Source: Cloacimonetes bacterium UBA5456
GTDB lineage: Bacteria > Cloacimonadota > Cloacimonadia > Cloacimonadales > Cloacimonadaceae
Assembly: GCA_002427325.1 (NCBI GenBank)
Contig: DIQS01000014.1
Location: 153,017-178,336 of the forward strand
Length of the DNA: 25,320 nt
Reading direction: 5' to 3'
Shown here: in pieces, positions 8,837 to 16,043 of the stretch
How positions within the stretch are numbered: the stretch's first letter is position 1
How the letters are laid out: every line of letters starts with the position of its first letter
Program-made: the position numbers and the translations under genes
The notes under the pieces: model-generated
Told to the model about the DNA's origin: nothing
Database searches by the model: none
The model's input: only the letters and a program-made list of their open reading frames with translations

Positions 8837-8918
8837 TGGGTGATTTCTAAATAATCTGTTGTTGCTTCTGAGCTGTGTCTTGGTTGCTATGCTTGATATA
8901 TGTATTCTTTATATAGTA

Positions 8919-9716
8919 TTAGCTCTTGCCAAAGATGATTTGATATAGGGCGATGGAAGAGGCAACGCTGACATTTAGGGAGTTTTTCCAGCCTAAAACC
9001 GGCAGGTGGACGATTGAGTCGCATTTTTGCACGATTTGCGGGTCTATCCCGAGAGCTTCATTGCCTACCACTAACGCCAAGGGTAGCTTAAATTCGTGTT
9101 CATATATACTCTGTGAAGGCTCAACGGTCTCCAGAGCATAGCAAATCATGCCTTGTTCTTTTGCGGCGAAAAGGGCGGCGTGGGTATCATCAAAATAGCG
9201 CCAATTCACGCGGGAGATGGTGCCTAAGGCAGTCTTATCCATATTCGGATGATCCGGCGTGGGCGTGATTCCGCAGAGCCAAAGCTCGGATATGGCAAGG
9301 CATTCGCAGACCCTGAAGAGCGAGCCCACGTTGAAAACGCTGCGCAGGTTGTCTGCAATCACGCAAATCTGTGAGGCACGCGCTGTGGCATGAGGATCGG
9401 CTACTACCTGCCCATCCCCGATGCGGATGTTGATTTGATCGTCTTTATAAGTGTTTTCATTTTGAAATTTCGCCAGCCTTCTGAGGAGGCGATGGGGGTC
9501 TTCAGGCAGTTCTTGCAGGAGTTCTTCGAGGTTTTTGGGAAGTTTTTCTTTGCATAGCGGCGTTAGAAACTGGATTTCGGCAATGAGTTCACGGCGTCTA
9601 TTTTCATCCGCGATATAATATTCCAGCTCGCTCACAAGCTTTTTGATCGCTTTGAGCTGGCTGTCAGCACTGAAATTGAGAAACTTTGCCCTTGAATATC
9701 CCTTGCTTTGCTTCAT
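8919..9716 (-). CDS. SpoU/TrmH family RNA 2'-O-methyltransferase
   Basis: A 265-residue SPOUT-class methyltransferase that should transfer a methyl group from S-adenosylmethionine to a ribose 2'-OH of tRNA or rRNA in the cytoplasm. The three trefoil-knot motifs of the SpoU family are visible. Motif 1 is DNLRSVFNVGSLFRVCE, with the conserved N and R. Motif 2 is ALVVGNEALGID. Motif 3 is VHLPVLGWKNSLNVSVASSIALYQI. The first 110 or so residues form a charged, helical extension unlike the L30e/L7Ae-like substrate domain of RlmB-type enzymes, so the target nucleotide cannot be assigned. It begins in a 4-base ATGA overlap with the upstream phosphatase gene, pointing to a shared transcript with that gene and lptD. 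No clear terminator follows its stop. Family call is firm; a specific gene name is not justified. Confidence 0.9.
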   Translation of the reverse strand: MKQSKGYSRAKFLNFSADSQLKAIKKLVSELEYYIADENRRRELIAEIQFLTPLCKEKLPKNLEELLQELPEDPHRLLRRLAKFQNENTYKDDQINIRIGDGQVVADPHATARASQICVIADNLRSVFNVGSLFRVCECLAISELWLCGITPTPDHPNMDKTALGTISRVNWRYFDDTHAALFAAKEQGMICYALETVEPSQSIYEHEFKLPLALVVGNEALGIDPQIVQKCDSIVHLPVLGWKNSLNVSVASSIALYQIIFGKS

Positions 9717-10306
9717 GGATAAAATCGGTTTATCATCTGTGCGGCTGCTAAGATATTGTCACAGATAAAGTCCGGCATCAGCTTTCTTTCGCCCTTGATT
9801 AGCCTGCCGAATTCCTGGCGACCGTCTCCGGTTAGCACGAGTATGCTCCTCAGTCCTGCCTGTTTTGCAAAGCCGATATCTGTGTATCTATCGCCGATCA
9901 TGAAGGATTGTCGGGGGGCAAAAGAAAAGTCGCGCATAGCTTGCTTAAACATGCCTATTCCAGGCTTTCTATCTTCATGGCGAACGTTATAGGGTGGCAA
10001 GATTCCTTCGATGTGATAGGGCGCAAAATACACCCCGTCAAGGCGGATTCCACCCTCTTCCAAAAGGCGATGCATCTTGGCATGAACGCTTTTAAGCTCT
10101 TCTAATGTGATATATTTACGGGCTATGCCGCTTTGGTTTGTCACGATGAAAAGATAGTAGCCTAAGTCTTGGAATATCTTGAGCGCGGGAATGCTTTCTT
10201 TGTAGAGATCATAGCGATCGGGATCGCCGTTATAGCCGTATTCATCGGGGCTGATCGTGCCGTCACGATCCAAGAAGATGGCTCTTTCAATATCTTTTGC
10301 TGTCAC
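9713..10306 (-). CDS. GmhB-like HAD-IIIA sugar-phosphate phosphatase lacking zinc ligands
   Basis: A 197-residue HAD phosphatase closest to GmhB, which removes the 7-phosphate of D-glycero-D-manno-heptose 1,7-bisphosphate during LPS heptose synthesis. The catalytic parts are present: FLDRDGT (nucleophile D13, acid/base D15), VTNQSGIARKYIT, RKPG (K114) and IGDRYTDIGFA. In classical GmhB a loop before RKP carries a Cys-His-Cys-Cys zinc site. Here the matching segment (residues 95-112, APYHIEG to RHED) has Ala, Tyr, His and Asp instead, so that site is lost or remodelled. The gene overlaps the end of lptD by 20 bases and the methyltransferase start by 4, so it sits in an outer-membrane biogenesis transcript, consistent with a sugar-nucleotide role. 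Histidinol-phosphatase-like activity is an alternative within this HAD-IIIA group. Confidence 0.82.
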   Translation of the reverse strand: MTAKDIERAIFLDRDGTISPDEYGYNGDPDRYDLYKESIPALKIFQDLGYYLFIVTNQSGIARKYITLEELKSVHAKMHRLLEEGGIRLDGVYFAPYHIEGILPPYNVRHEDRKPGIGMFKQAMRDFSFAPRQSFMIGDRYTDIGFAKQAGLRSILVLTGDGRQEFGRLIKGERKLMPDFICDNILAAAQMINRFYP

Positions 10307-12677
10307 GAGTCTGCAACTTCAAAGAATCAGGGAATTTGGTGTTAAAGAAGGTCAAGCGATAGTCCCAATATTCATTTCGCTTGGTGAATGATAGGTCAAG
10401 CTTCCAGCAATGCAGGTTGCGGATCAGCCTGAAACTTTGTGAGATAAGCTCGCCATCTTTTAGATTATAGTAGTTTGAATAGCTTACTGAATAGTTTTTG
10501 GTGATATAAAAAGAGGCACTCATCCTGAGATTCTGGTTCGTACTTTTCAGGAGGCTTTTATCTGCGCTGAGGTCGTGAGTGAGGTCAAGAGACCAACCGT
10601 CGTCTGAAAACTTGGGCTCGCTTGACTCTTTTTCGCGTCCAAAACTATCGAAAGTTGCATTCTTTTGAGCGGGGAAATAATCGGCGTATCTGCTGTTTCC
10701 GCTGAGAGATAGTCCCTGCGAGAAGTATTGGTTTCTGATGCCGGTATCTTTAAAAGAGATTTCATAAGTCTTTTGCGTGAGACTGAGTCTATTGCTATAT
10801 CCCAAGCTGATGTCGCTGAGCTTCCAAAGTTCATTGCCTAATGAGCCGAGTGAGAATTTGCCGGGGTTGAAAGCGAAGCTGTGCGAGATATTTCCAAACT
10901 TCTTTTCTTCTTTGACGAGGTTGGCGGCGATGCTGCTGTTCCAGCTCAGGATTTCCTGCACTTTTTGAGTGGTTTTGCTCTCGCCGCTCTTGATCTGCCA
11001 CCTCTGATTCAGGCCAAAGCTAAGGTTCGATTGTTTTTCGTTTTGCCTCAAAGAAACTGCGCCGAAGCTATAATAGTCTTTGTTGCGGGTGTGATCGGGC
11101 AGATAGCTGAGTCCCGCGGTGGGAGTGATCGTGTGGCGCACAGCTCTGATTTTGCCTTGTTTAAACTGTTTGAGTCCAAAGAGATTGAAGCTGGCGTTCA
11201 GCGATGCGGATAGGTCGCTTCCTCTGGCCAAGTTCTTGTCATTCTTGTCACGATCATACCAGGCTTCGCCGATGTCCACGCTCTGTCTGAGATTCAGCCA
11301 TCCTTTGTAAACATAGCTATTTGAGAGCCCGGCTTGGTGTTTTATGCCAAAATGGTGTTCCACTGACTCAGCGCTGTTCTCATCATGATTTGCCCAGATG
11401 TAGTCCATGAAATCTGCATCCGGATCGCGAATGTCCCCGCTGTGTTCGAGCTTAACATTATAGTAATATGAAAGATTGGACAATATCCCCATTGAGTTCA
11501 GGCCGAGAAGTTCATAGACGGGACGGGTGGATACGCTCCAATTTGCGCTGGGAAGGTTCACGGTTGCTCTATCGTTGATGAGGTCTTTGTTGAAGAGAAG
11601 TCCTACGTTGAAATAGGTGTTACCGATGGGCTTTCTATATGCCAGCGAGGAGTTTAGCCTTTGAGCAAGTGATTCATCCACTAAGCTGCTGCCCTCCCAA
11701 ATCCTTTTGTTGCTGATGAAATCTATTGAGAGGTCAAGGGAGGACTTTTCAGGCAAGTCGTGATGATGGTTTGCTCGCAGAAACCAATCGTTTTGGGTGC
11801 TGCCTTGTCTAATGTTCTTTTGATAGCCTCCTCTGAAGGAGCCAGTGTAGTAATATCTCTTGATATAGTCGGCGTTTACACGGCTTTGCCATCCGGTTTT
11901 CTCCATGATGTCAAATGCCACGGTGAAGTCAGCTAAATCTTTGTAAGGATAATAGTAAGCGATGTCTTTCACATATTTGCCGTCACTGTTGTTATAACCC
12001 GGCTCGGGGATGAGAAAGCCGGGATGGCGACCGCGTTTGATGCTCATCGCAAAGAAGGGGACATAGAAGATGGGCAGATGGTTCACGTATGCGAGCACAT
12101 GCTTGCCTACCACCTTGTCGTGCTGATAGATACGCATCTGCTTTGCCGCAAACCAATAGTCCGGCTCAGCGAGGTCACAGGTGGTGAAGCTGCCGTCATC
12201 GATGTCATAGACTTTCCCGTCCACCTTGCGGATCTCATCACCGCCATAATAACCGTCCTCAATATAGCTGTGCCCAAATCTCAATAGTCCTGTTTGGTTT
12301 TTGATGTCATAAAACACATCTTCGCCAACGAGTAATTGAGCGCCGTCTCGCATCTGGGTGTATCCCAAAGAGCGAGCTTTTTCCTTTTTGAGGTCTAAAA
12401 AAAGTGAATCTGCTTGGATATGTGCTGTGCCGTAAGTGACGGAGGTGTTGCCATATAACCATATCTGTTCTTGTTTGTAATATGCTCTCATGCTGTCTGC
12501 GGAATAGAAGAGGGAATCACGCACAGCGATGTCTGATATCTCCACTTTAAGGCTATCACTCAAAGACTCTAAGTCCCTATCAAGCAATATAGATACGGGA
12601 GCTGATGCGCCTTGTTCAGCGTCGAGAAAGTTCACCATCACGGCGAGTAATATCAGAATCAAAACATATCTCTTCAT
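10287..12677 (-). CDS. lptD: LptD-type LPS-assembly outer-membrane protein
   Basis: A 796-residue protein matching LptD/OstA, which inserts lipopolysaccharide into the outer leaflet of the outer membrane. Residues 1-20 are a signal peptide. Residues about 55-160 form the OstA/LptA-like beta-jellyroll (ADSMRAYYKQEQIWLYGNTSVTYG and similar alternating strands). The plug and barrel entry is recognisable in FTTCDLAEPDYWFAAKQM and LPIFYVPFFAMSIKRGRHPGFLIPEPGYN. The rest alternates polar and aromatic residues as expected for a large beta-barrel. Only two cysteines exist in the whole protein, C167 and C757, corresponding in position to the plug-to-barrel-end disulfide of E. coli LptD. No Shine-Dalgarno site is seen before the ATG. 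It leads a minus-strand run with the GmhB-like phosphatase and the SpoU methyltransferase. LPS structure and an LptE partner are not visible here. Confidence 0.88.
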   Translation of the reverse strand: MKRYVLILILLAVMVNFLDAEQGASAPVSILLDRDLESLSDSLKVEISDIAVRDSLFYSADSMRAYYKQEQIWLYGNTSVTYGTAHIQADSLFLDLKKEKARSLGYTQMRDGAQLLVGEDVFYDIKNQTGLLRFGHSYIEDGYYGGDEIRKVDGKVYDIDDGSFTTCDLAEPDYWFAAKQMRIYQHDKVVGKHVLAYVNHLPIFYVPFFAMSIKRGRHPGFLIPEPGYNNSDGKYVKDIAYYYPYKDLADFTVAFDIMEKTGWQSRVNADYIKRYYYTGSFRGGYQKNIRQGSTQNDWFLRANHHHDLPEKSSLDLSIDFISNKRIWEGSSLVDESLAQRLNSSLAYRKPIGNTYFNVGLLFNKDLINDRATVNLPSANWSVSTRPVYELLGLNSMGILSNLSYYYNVKLEHSGDIRDPDADFMDYIWANHDENSAESVEHHFGIKHQAGLSNSYVYKGWLNLRQSVDIGEAWYDRDKNDKNLARGSDLSASLNASFNLFGLKQFKQGKIRAVRHTITPTAGLSYLPDHTRNKDYYSFGAVSLRQNEKQSNLSFGLNQRWQIKSGESKTTQKVQEILSWNSSIAANLVKEEKKFGNISHSFAFNPGKFSLGSLGNELWKLSDISLGYSNRLSLTQKTYEISFKDTGIRNQYFSQGLSLSGNSRYADYFPAQKNATFDSFGREKESSEPKFSDDGWSLDLTHDLSADKSLLKSTNQNLRMSASFYITKNYSVSYSNYYNLKDGELISQSFRLIRNLHCWKLDLSFTKRNEYWDYRLTFFNTKFPDSLKLQTRDSKRY

Positions 12678-12689
12678 ATATAACTAAAC

Positions 12690-12718
12690 TTAAGAAATGG
12701 ATAAGCAATTAATGTCAA
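12690..12718 (-). promoter_or_regulatory. Candidate promoter upstream of lptD
   Basis: On the minus strand a perfect -35 hexamer TTGACA (12718-12713) is followed 17 bases later by TCTTAA (12695-12690), a weak -10 with 3/6 matches. If real, transcription would begin about 6 bases before the lptD ATG at 12677, leaving practically no leader, which fits the absence of a ribosome site there. The -35 is convincing; the -10 is not. The remainder of the 207-base gap up to secF holds the secF terminator and otherwise nothing I recognise. Confidence 0.3.
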
Positions 12719-12833
12719 GTAAATCTCGGTGAAATAGGCTTTTTTGTGCTTAAATGCGCAAAATAATAATGCGAGTTCGGCAACATCATTGTTGATAGCT
12801 CTACTTAATTGGCTTCGCATAATGAACGGGAAT

Positions 12834-12867
12834 AAAAAAGAACCCGAGAACAATCTCCCGGGTTCTT
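12834..12867 (-). terminator. Rho-independent terminator after secF
   Basis: On the minus strand GAACCCGGG (12865-12857) pairs with its partner at 12848-12840 through nine positions, one of them a G-U pair, around an 8-base loop. The stem is followed by six T residues (12839-12834). It lies 20 bases past the secF stop and would end the secD-secF transcript before lptD. Confidence 0.88.
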
Positions 12868-12884
12868 TGCTATATTATGTTTGA

Positions 12885-13856
12885 TTATTTCTTTTTGGCG
12901 AGGTGTTGGACGATCGCTTTTTCGCTCTTCAGCATCTTGCCGAAGTCTCTCACCAGGTTACTGGAGATCATAACTGAGGAATAGGTTCCAACAACTACAC
13001 CCAAGCTCATTGCCAAAGCAAAGTCTCTTAGCACCTGTCCACCAAAGATATAGAGGGATATGGTTGCCAAGAATGTGGTGAGCGAGGTAATCGATGTGCG
13101 GGAAAGAGTGCTGTTGATCGAGTCGTTGATAACCTTGTCCAGCGGCTCTTTGCGACGCACTTTCAGTGCTTCACGGATACGGTCGAAGATCACGATCGTG
13201 TTGTTGATGCTATAACCAACGATGGTCAGAAGCGCAGCGATGATCTGAACGGTCATCTCTTTGCCGCTGAGAGCGAATACACCCATCACGATGAGAACGT
13301 CGTGAGCAAGCGCAACAATCGCCATCAGGCCAAAGATCAGTTCAAAGCGGAACCAAATGTAGATGCTCATTAGAATCAGTGCAATGCCGACAGCGATGAG
13401 CGCATCTCTGCGAAGCTCTCCGCCAACCTTGGGGCCAACTTCATAGATCTCGGCAATGACCTCATTGGTGATATCGCGACCTTCCACGTGCTGCGGGAAG
13501 TTCTCACGGATGACATCAATGATCTTTCCTTTTGCGTCAACGCCTTCTTCAGACCTTTTGATCTTGATCATAAAGTCTGAGTTTTCGACGGCGCCAACAT
13601 GTTGAATCTCTGCTTCGGGATAGCCATGGTTCTTCAGTGCATCACGCAATTCATCAATTTGAACCTTGGGAATACTGGAATCCAGAGCAGTGAGGTCGAG
13701 CTTTGCAGCCACACCACCGGTGAAATCGATGCTCCAATTGAATCCATTTACGATAATTCCGATCACGGAAGCAAGGATGAGTATGATAAAAATAGCATAA
13801 GAGTACTTACGAATTTCAACGAAAGGATAGTTTGCATTCTTAAAAAATCTCATCAT
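12885..13856 (-). CDS. secF: Protein translocase subunit SecF
   Basis: A 323-residue SecF, the smaller partner of SecD in the proton-driven RND-like complex that helps SecYEG move proteins across the inner membrane. One membrane helix near residues 20-40 precedes the periplasmic domain, which begins with the diagnostic NWSIDFTGGV. Five further helices follow, with SecD/SecF signatures VGYSINNTIVIFDRIRE and STLSRTSITSLTTFLA. The C-terminus is a short basic cytoplasmic tail ending AKKK. AAGGAG lies 3 bases before the first ATG and 6 bases before the second (13853), so the second ATG may be the true start; the two differ by one residue. secD ends 7 bases upstream. No yajC is adjacent. Confidence 0.96.
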   Translation of the reverse strand: MMRFFKNANYPFVEIRKYSYAIFIILILASVIGIIVNGFNWSIDFTGGVAAKLDLTALDSSIPKVQIDELRDALKNHGYPEAEIQHVGAVENSDFMIKIKRSEEGVDAKGKIIDVIRENFPQHVEGRDITNEVIAEIYEVGPKVGGELRRDALIAVGIALILMSIYIWFRFELIFGLMAIVALAHDVLIVMGVFALSGKEMTVQIIAALLTIVGYSINNTIVIFDRIREALKVRRKEPLDKVINDSINSTLSRTSITSLTTFLATISLYIFGGQVLRDFALAMSLGVVVGTYSSVMISSNLVRDFGKMLKSEKAIVQHLAKKK

Positions 13857-13863
13857 TCTCTCC

Positions 13864-15489
13864 TTAGATGCTTATCTTTGTTTTATTGGGGTTTGACAGG
13901 TAGGCTTCAAAGATTGAGCGCAAGAAAACTAATGCACAGAACATTGAACCTATGATTCCAACCGCGAGAGTTACAGCAAATCCGCGGATTGGTCCCGTTC
14001 CAAATTGGAAGAGAACTGCTGCTGCGATGAGGGTGGTGAGGTTTGAGTCCCAAATCGTGATGGCAGCACGGGCATAGCCGGCATCCAGTGCAGAATGTGG
14101 CGTCTTGCCGACATCAAGCTCTTCGCGGATACGCTCAAATATCAATACGTTTGCATCAACAGCCATACCGATGGTCAGGATGATTCCTGCGATGCCGGGT
14201 AGCGTGAGTGTGCCGCCAAAAGCTGCAAGCATGGCGATGATGAAACCGACGTTGAATATGAGGGTAAAGTCTTGAAAAAGTCCGCTCAGTTTGTAATAGA
14301 GCACCATGAAAAGCATCACGAGTGCGAGACCGATTATTCCAGCCTTCGTGCCGCTCTTGATGCTGTCTGTTCCAAGGCTTGCGCCTATGATAGAAGTGGA
14401 TACGGGCTTGATCGGAGCAATGAGGTTTCCGGTGTTAAGAACGATTGCCAATTCGGTGGCTTCAGAGGTGGTGAAAGAACCGGTGATCTGAGCTCGACCG
14501 CCTGCAATGCGCTCTTGAATGTTCGGGGCGGAATAGACTTCAGAGTCCAAAACGATGGCAAGTCTTTTACCTACGTTGTCGGCTGTCACGCGCTCAAACT
14601 TACGTGCACCTTCGCGCTTCATCTCGATTGAGATATAAGGCTTGTTTGCAGTGCGAGGGTCTGATGAATTGGATGAGCCATATTCCATCTTGGCTTTTGC
14701 CAGGTCGGAGCCGGAGAGTTCTACGGCAGAAGAAAGAACGTGTATCTTGCGGTCTTCCCTTGCGCCTCGAGCTTCGGAACGCTCTAAAGATACCTGCCAA
14801 CCTGCAGGAACAAGCGTTTGGAAAAGAGAATCGGCAAGCAGTTCTTGCATCAAAGCAACATCTTCATATTGAACCTGAAGATCGTAGTCGCCACGGCGAA
14901 TGAGACTGCTGAAGATTCCTTTAGAATCGCTGATAACAATCTCAGATTCTTCACTATCCTCTGCGGGTTCGGTCTCGGTTTCCAAGAGTCCGAGAATCTC
15001 TTTGTCCTTCTTGTCCAAGGCTGCAAGCGCGGGGAATTGGCCGATATTAGCACTGATGCTGCTATCGATCTTCTCCAAAACCTGCTGAGCTTCCGTTGGT
15101 GATGCAACAACTTTAAATTCAAGCATTGCAGTCTTTTTAATGAGGTTTTCGGCTGCTTCATAGTCGCGGACGCCGGGTAACTGAACCATAATTCTGCTTT
15201 CGCCAAGTTTTTGGATCGAAGGCTCCGCTACTCCAAAGCGGTCGATACGTTCACGAATGATCTTTGTGTTTTGTTCCACAGCATTTCGTGCATCCTCGGC
15301 AGACAGACCGGAAGAATCAACTTCTAACAAGATCTGCATCCCACCCTGCAAGTCAAGACCGAGCCTGAGCTTGTGTTTCGCCCACCAAGTAGGCAGGTTT
15401 GGGAACGCCAGAGGAGCTAAGAAAAAGGCTGTCACACAAATGAATATGATTATTGAAAGGCCTCGCCAGGAAAATTTCTTCATTGGCAT
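13864..15489 (-). CDS. secD: Protein translocase subunit SecD
   Basis: A 541-residue SecD. A first membrane helix (about residues 9-28) leads into a large periplasmic P1 region that begins with LRLGLDLQGGMQILLEVD and contains RIDRFGVAEPSIQKLGESRIMVQLPGV, both family hallmarks. The head subdomain contains a stretch rich in acidic residues (about 190-205, ETETEPAEDSEESE) that looks like a flexible, lineage-specific insert. GSFTTSEATELAIVLNTGNLIAPI precedes the last five helices, which contain GMAVDANVLIFERIREEL. Together with SecF it uses the proton gradient to pull substrates out on the periplasmic side. GGGAG lies 4 bases before the ATG at 15489 and 10 before the in-frame ATG at 15483, so either may be used. 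secF follows after 7 bases. Confidence 0.96.
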   Translation of the reverse strand: MPMKKFSWRGLSIIIFICVTAFFLAPLAFPNLPTWWAKHKLRLGLDLQGGMQILLEVDSSGLSAEDARNAVEQNTKIIRERIDRFGVAEPSIQKLGESRIMVQLPGVRDYEAAENLIKKTAMLEFKVVASPTEAQQVLEKIDSSISANIGQFPALAALDKKDKEILGLLETETEPAEDSEESEIVISDSKGIFSSLIRRGDYDLQVQYEDVALMQELLADSLFQTLVPAGWQVSLERSEARGAREDRKIHVLSSAVELSGSDLAKAKMEYGSSNSSDPRTANKPYISIEMKREGARKFERVTADNVGKRLAIVLDSEVYSAPNIQERIAGGRAQITGSFTTSEATELAIVLNTGNLIAPIKPVSTSIIGASLGTDSIKSGTKAGIIGLALVMLFMVLYYKLSGLFQDFTLIFNVGFIIAMLAAFGGTLTLPGIAGIILTIGMAVDANVLIFERIREELDVGKTPHSALDAGYARAAITIWDSNLTTLIAAAVLFQFGTGPIRGFAVTLAVGIIGSMFCALVFLRSIFEAYLSNPNKTKISI

Positions 15490-15516
15490 TTTGCTCCCTG
15501 ATTAAGATTATTTTTC

Positions 15517-15543
15517 ATTGTAGTATTTCCATATCTGTTCCAA
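15517..15543 (-). promoter_or_regulatory. Weak candidate promoter for secDF
   Basis: On the minus strand TACAAT (15522-15517) matches the -10 consensus at 5/6, with TTGGAA or the neighbouring TTTTTG as a poor -35 some 15-18 bases upstream. It stands 27 bases before the secD start. The 238-base gap around it (15490-15727) also holds the palindrome at 15641-15657 and a pair of 10-base inverted repeats, 15530-15539 and 15610-15619. No gene is seen in it. Confidence 0.28.
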
Positions 15544-15640
15544 AAAAGTGATACAGCGCTATCCGTCAAGAGCTTTTTATTTGTCACTGCTATTCTGCGC
15601 AAATCTCGTAACAGATATGCCTTTGATTTTAAGCATCTTA

Positions 15641-15657
15641 TGTGCTTTTAAAGCACA
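15641..15657. other. Perfect 17-base palindrome in the secD-DUF3467 gap
   Basis: TGTGCTTTTAAAGCACA reads the same on both strands around a central T/A. It lies downstream of the DUF3467 gene and about 150 bases upstream of secD. It could be an operator for a dimeric regulator or the hairpin of a weak terminator, but no T tract follows on either strand. Function unknown. Confidence 0.4.
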
Positions 15658-15727
15658 ATATCGGATGGGGCATTAATCCTCTTATGAAGGAACGTTTATT
15701 AGTTAAGCACTGTATTTTTCGACTTAT

Positions 15728-16033
15728 TTACGTAGTCTTAAAACCAACTGCTTTGTTATCGGTTTGACCCTGAATCTTGATCTCGCCGTGTTGCTTTTCA
15801 AAGCCTTCAATGTTCTTTTGCAAGAGCTGTAAAAGCTGTTTTGCGTGTGCAGGCGTCATGACAACGCGTGAATAGATACGAGCATCCGGCAGTCCGGGCA
15901 AGATCCTGCCACAATCCATGATGATCTCCGAAGGTGAATTGGTGATCATAAAAAAGTTTGCATAAGTGCCTTCGCCGACCTTTTCGTCGAGCTTGATGTT
16001 CAATTGCTTTTGTGCTTGGTTTGGATTAGCCAT
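15728..16033 (-). CDS. DUF3467 family small protein
   Basis: A 101-residue cytoplasmic protein matching the DUF3467 pattern: GTYANFFMITNSPSEIIMDCGRI in the first half, then ARIYSRVVMTPAHAKQLLQLLQKNIEGFEKQHGEIKI. No biochemical function is established for the family that I can cite. No signal peptide or membrane segment is present. The start is well supported: AAGGAG lies 6 bases before the ATG, immediately after the stop of the upstream nuclease-helicase gene 10 bases away. The two genes are therefore almost certainly cotranscribed and perhaps translationally linked, and DUF3467 is the last gene of the ftsY, helicase, DUF3467 run. The family identification rests on motif memory and could be checked with a profile search. 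Confidence 0.8.
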   Translation of the reverse strand: MANPNQAQKQLNIKLDEKVGEGTYANFFMITNSPSEIIMDCGRILPGLPDARIYSRVVMTPAHAKQLLQLLQKNIEGFEKQHGEIKIQGQTDNKAVGFKTT

Positions 16034-16043
16034 AATTATCTCC

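Noticed and set aside
8837..8918. Terminator for the lptD-gmhB-like-trmH run
   Set aside because: No stable stem followed by a T tract on the minus strand could be found between the SpoU gene's stop and the palindromic repeat.
8671..12867. Shared CCCGGG sequence of two hairpins (8671-8699 and 12834-12867) as a dispersed repeat
   Set aside because: Similarity is limited to the GC core of two ordinary terminators; loops and flanks differ.
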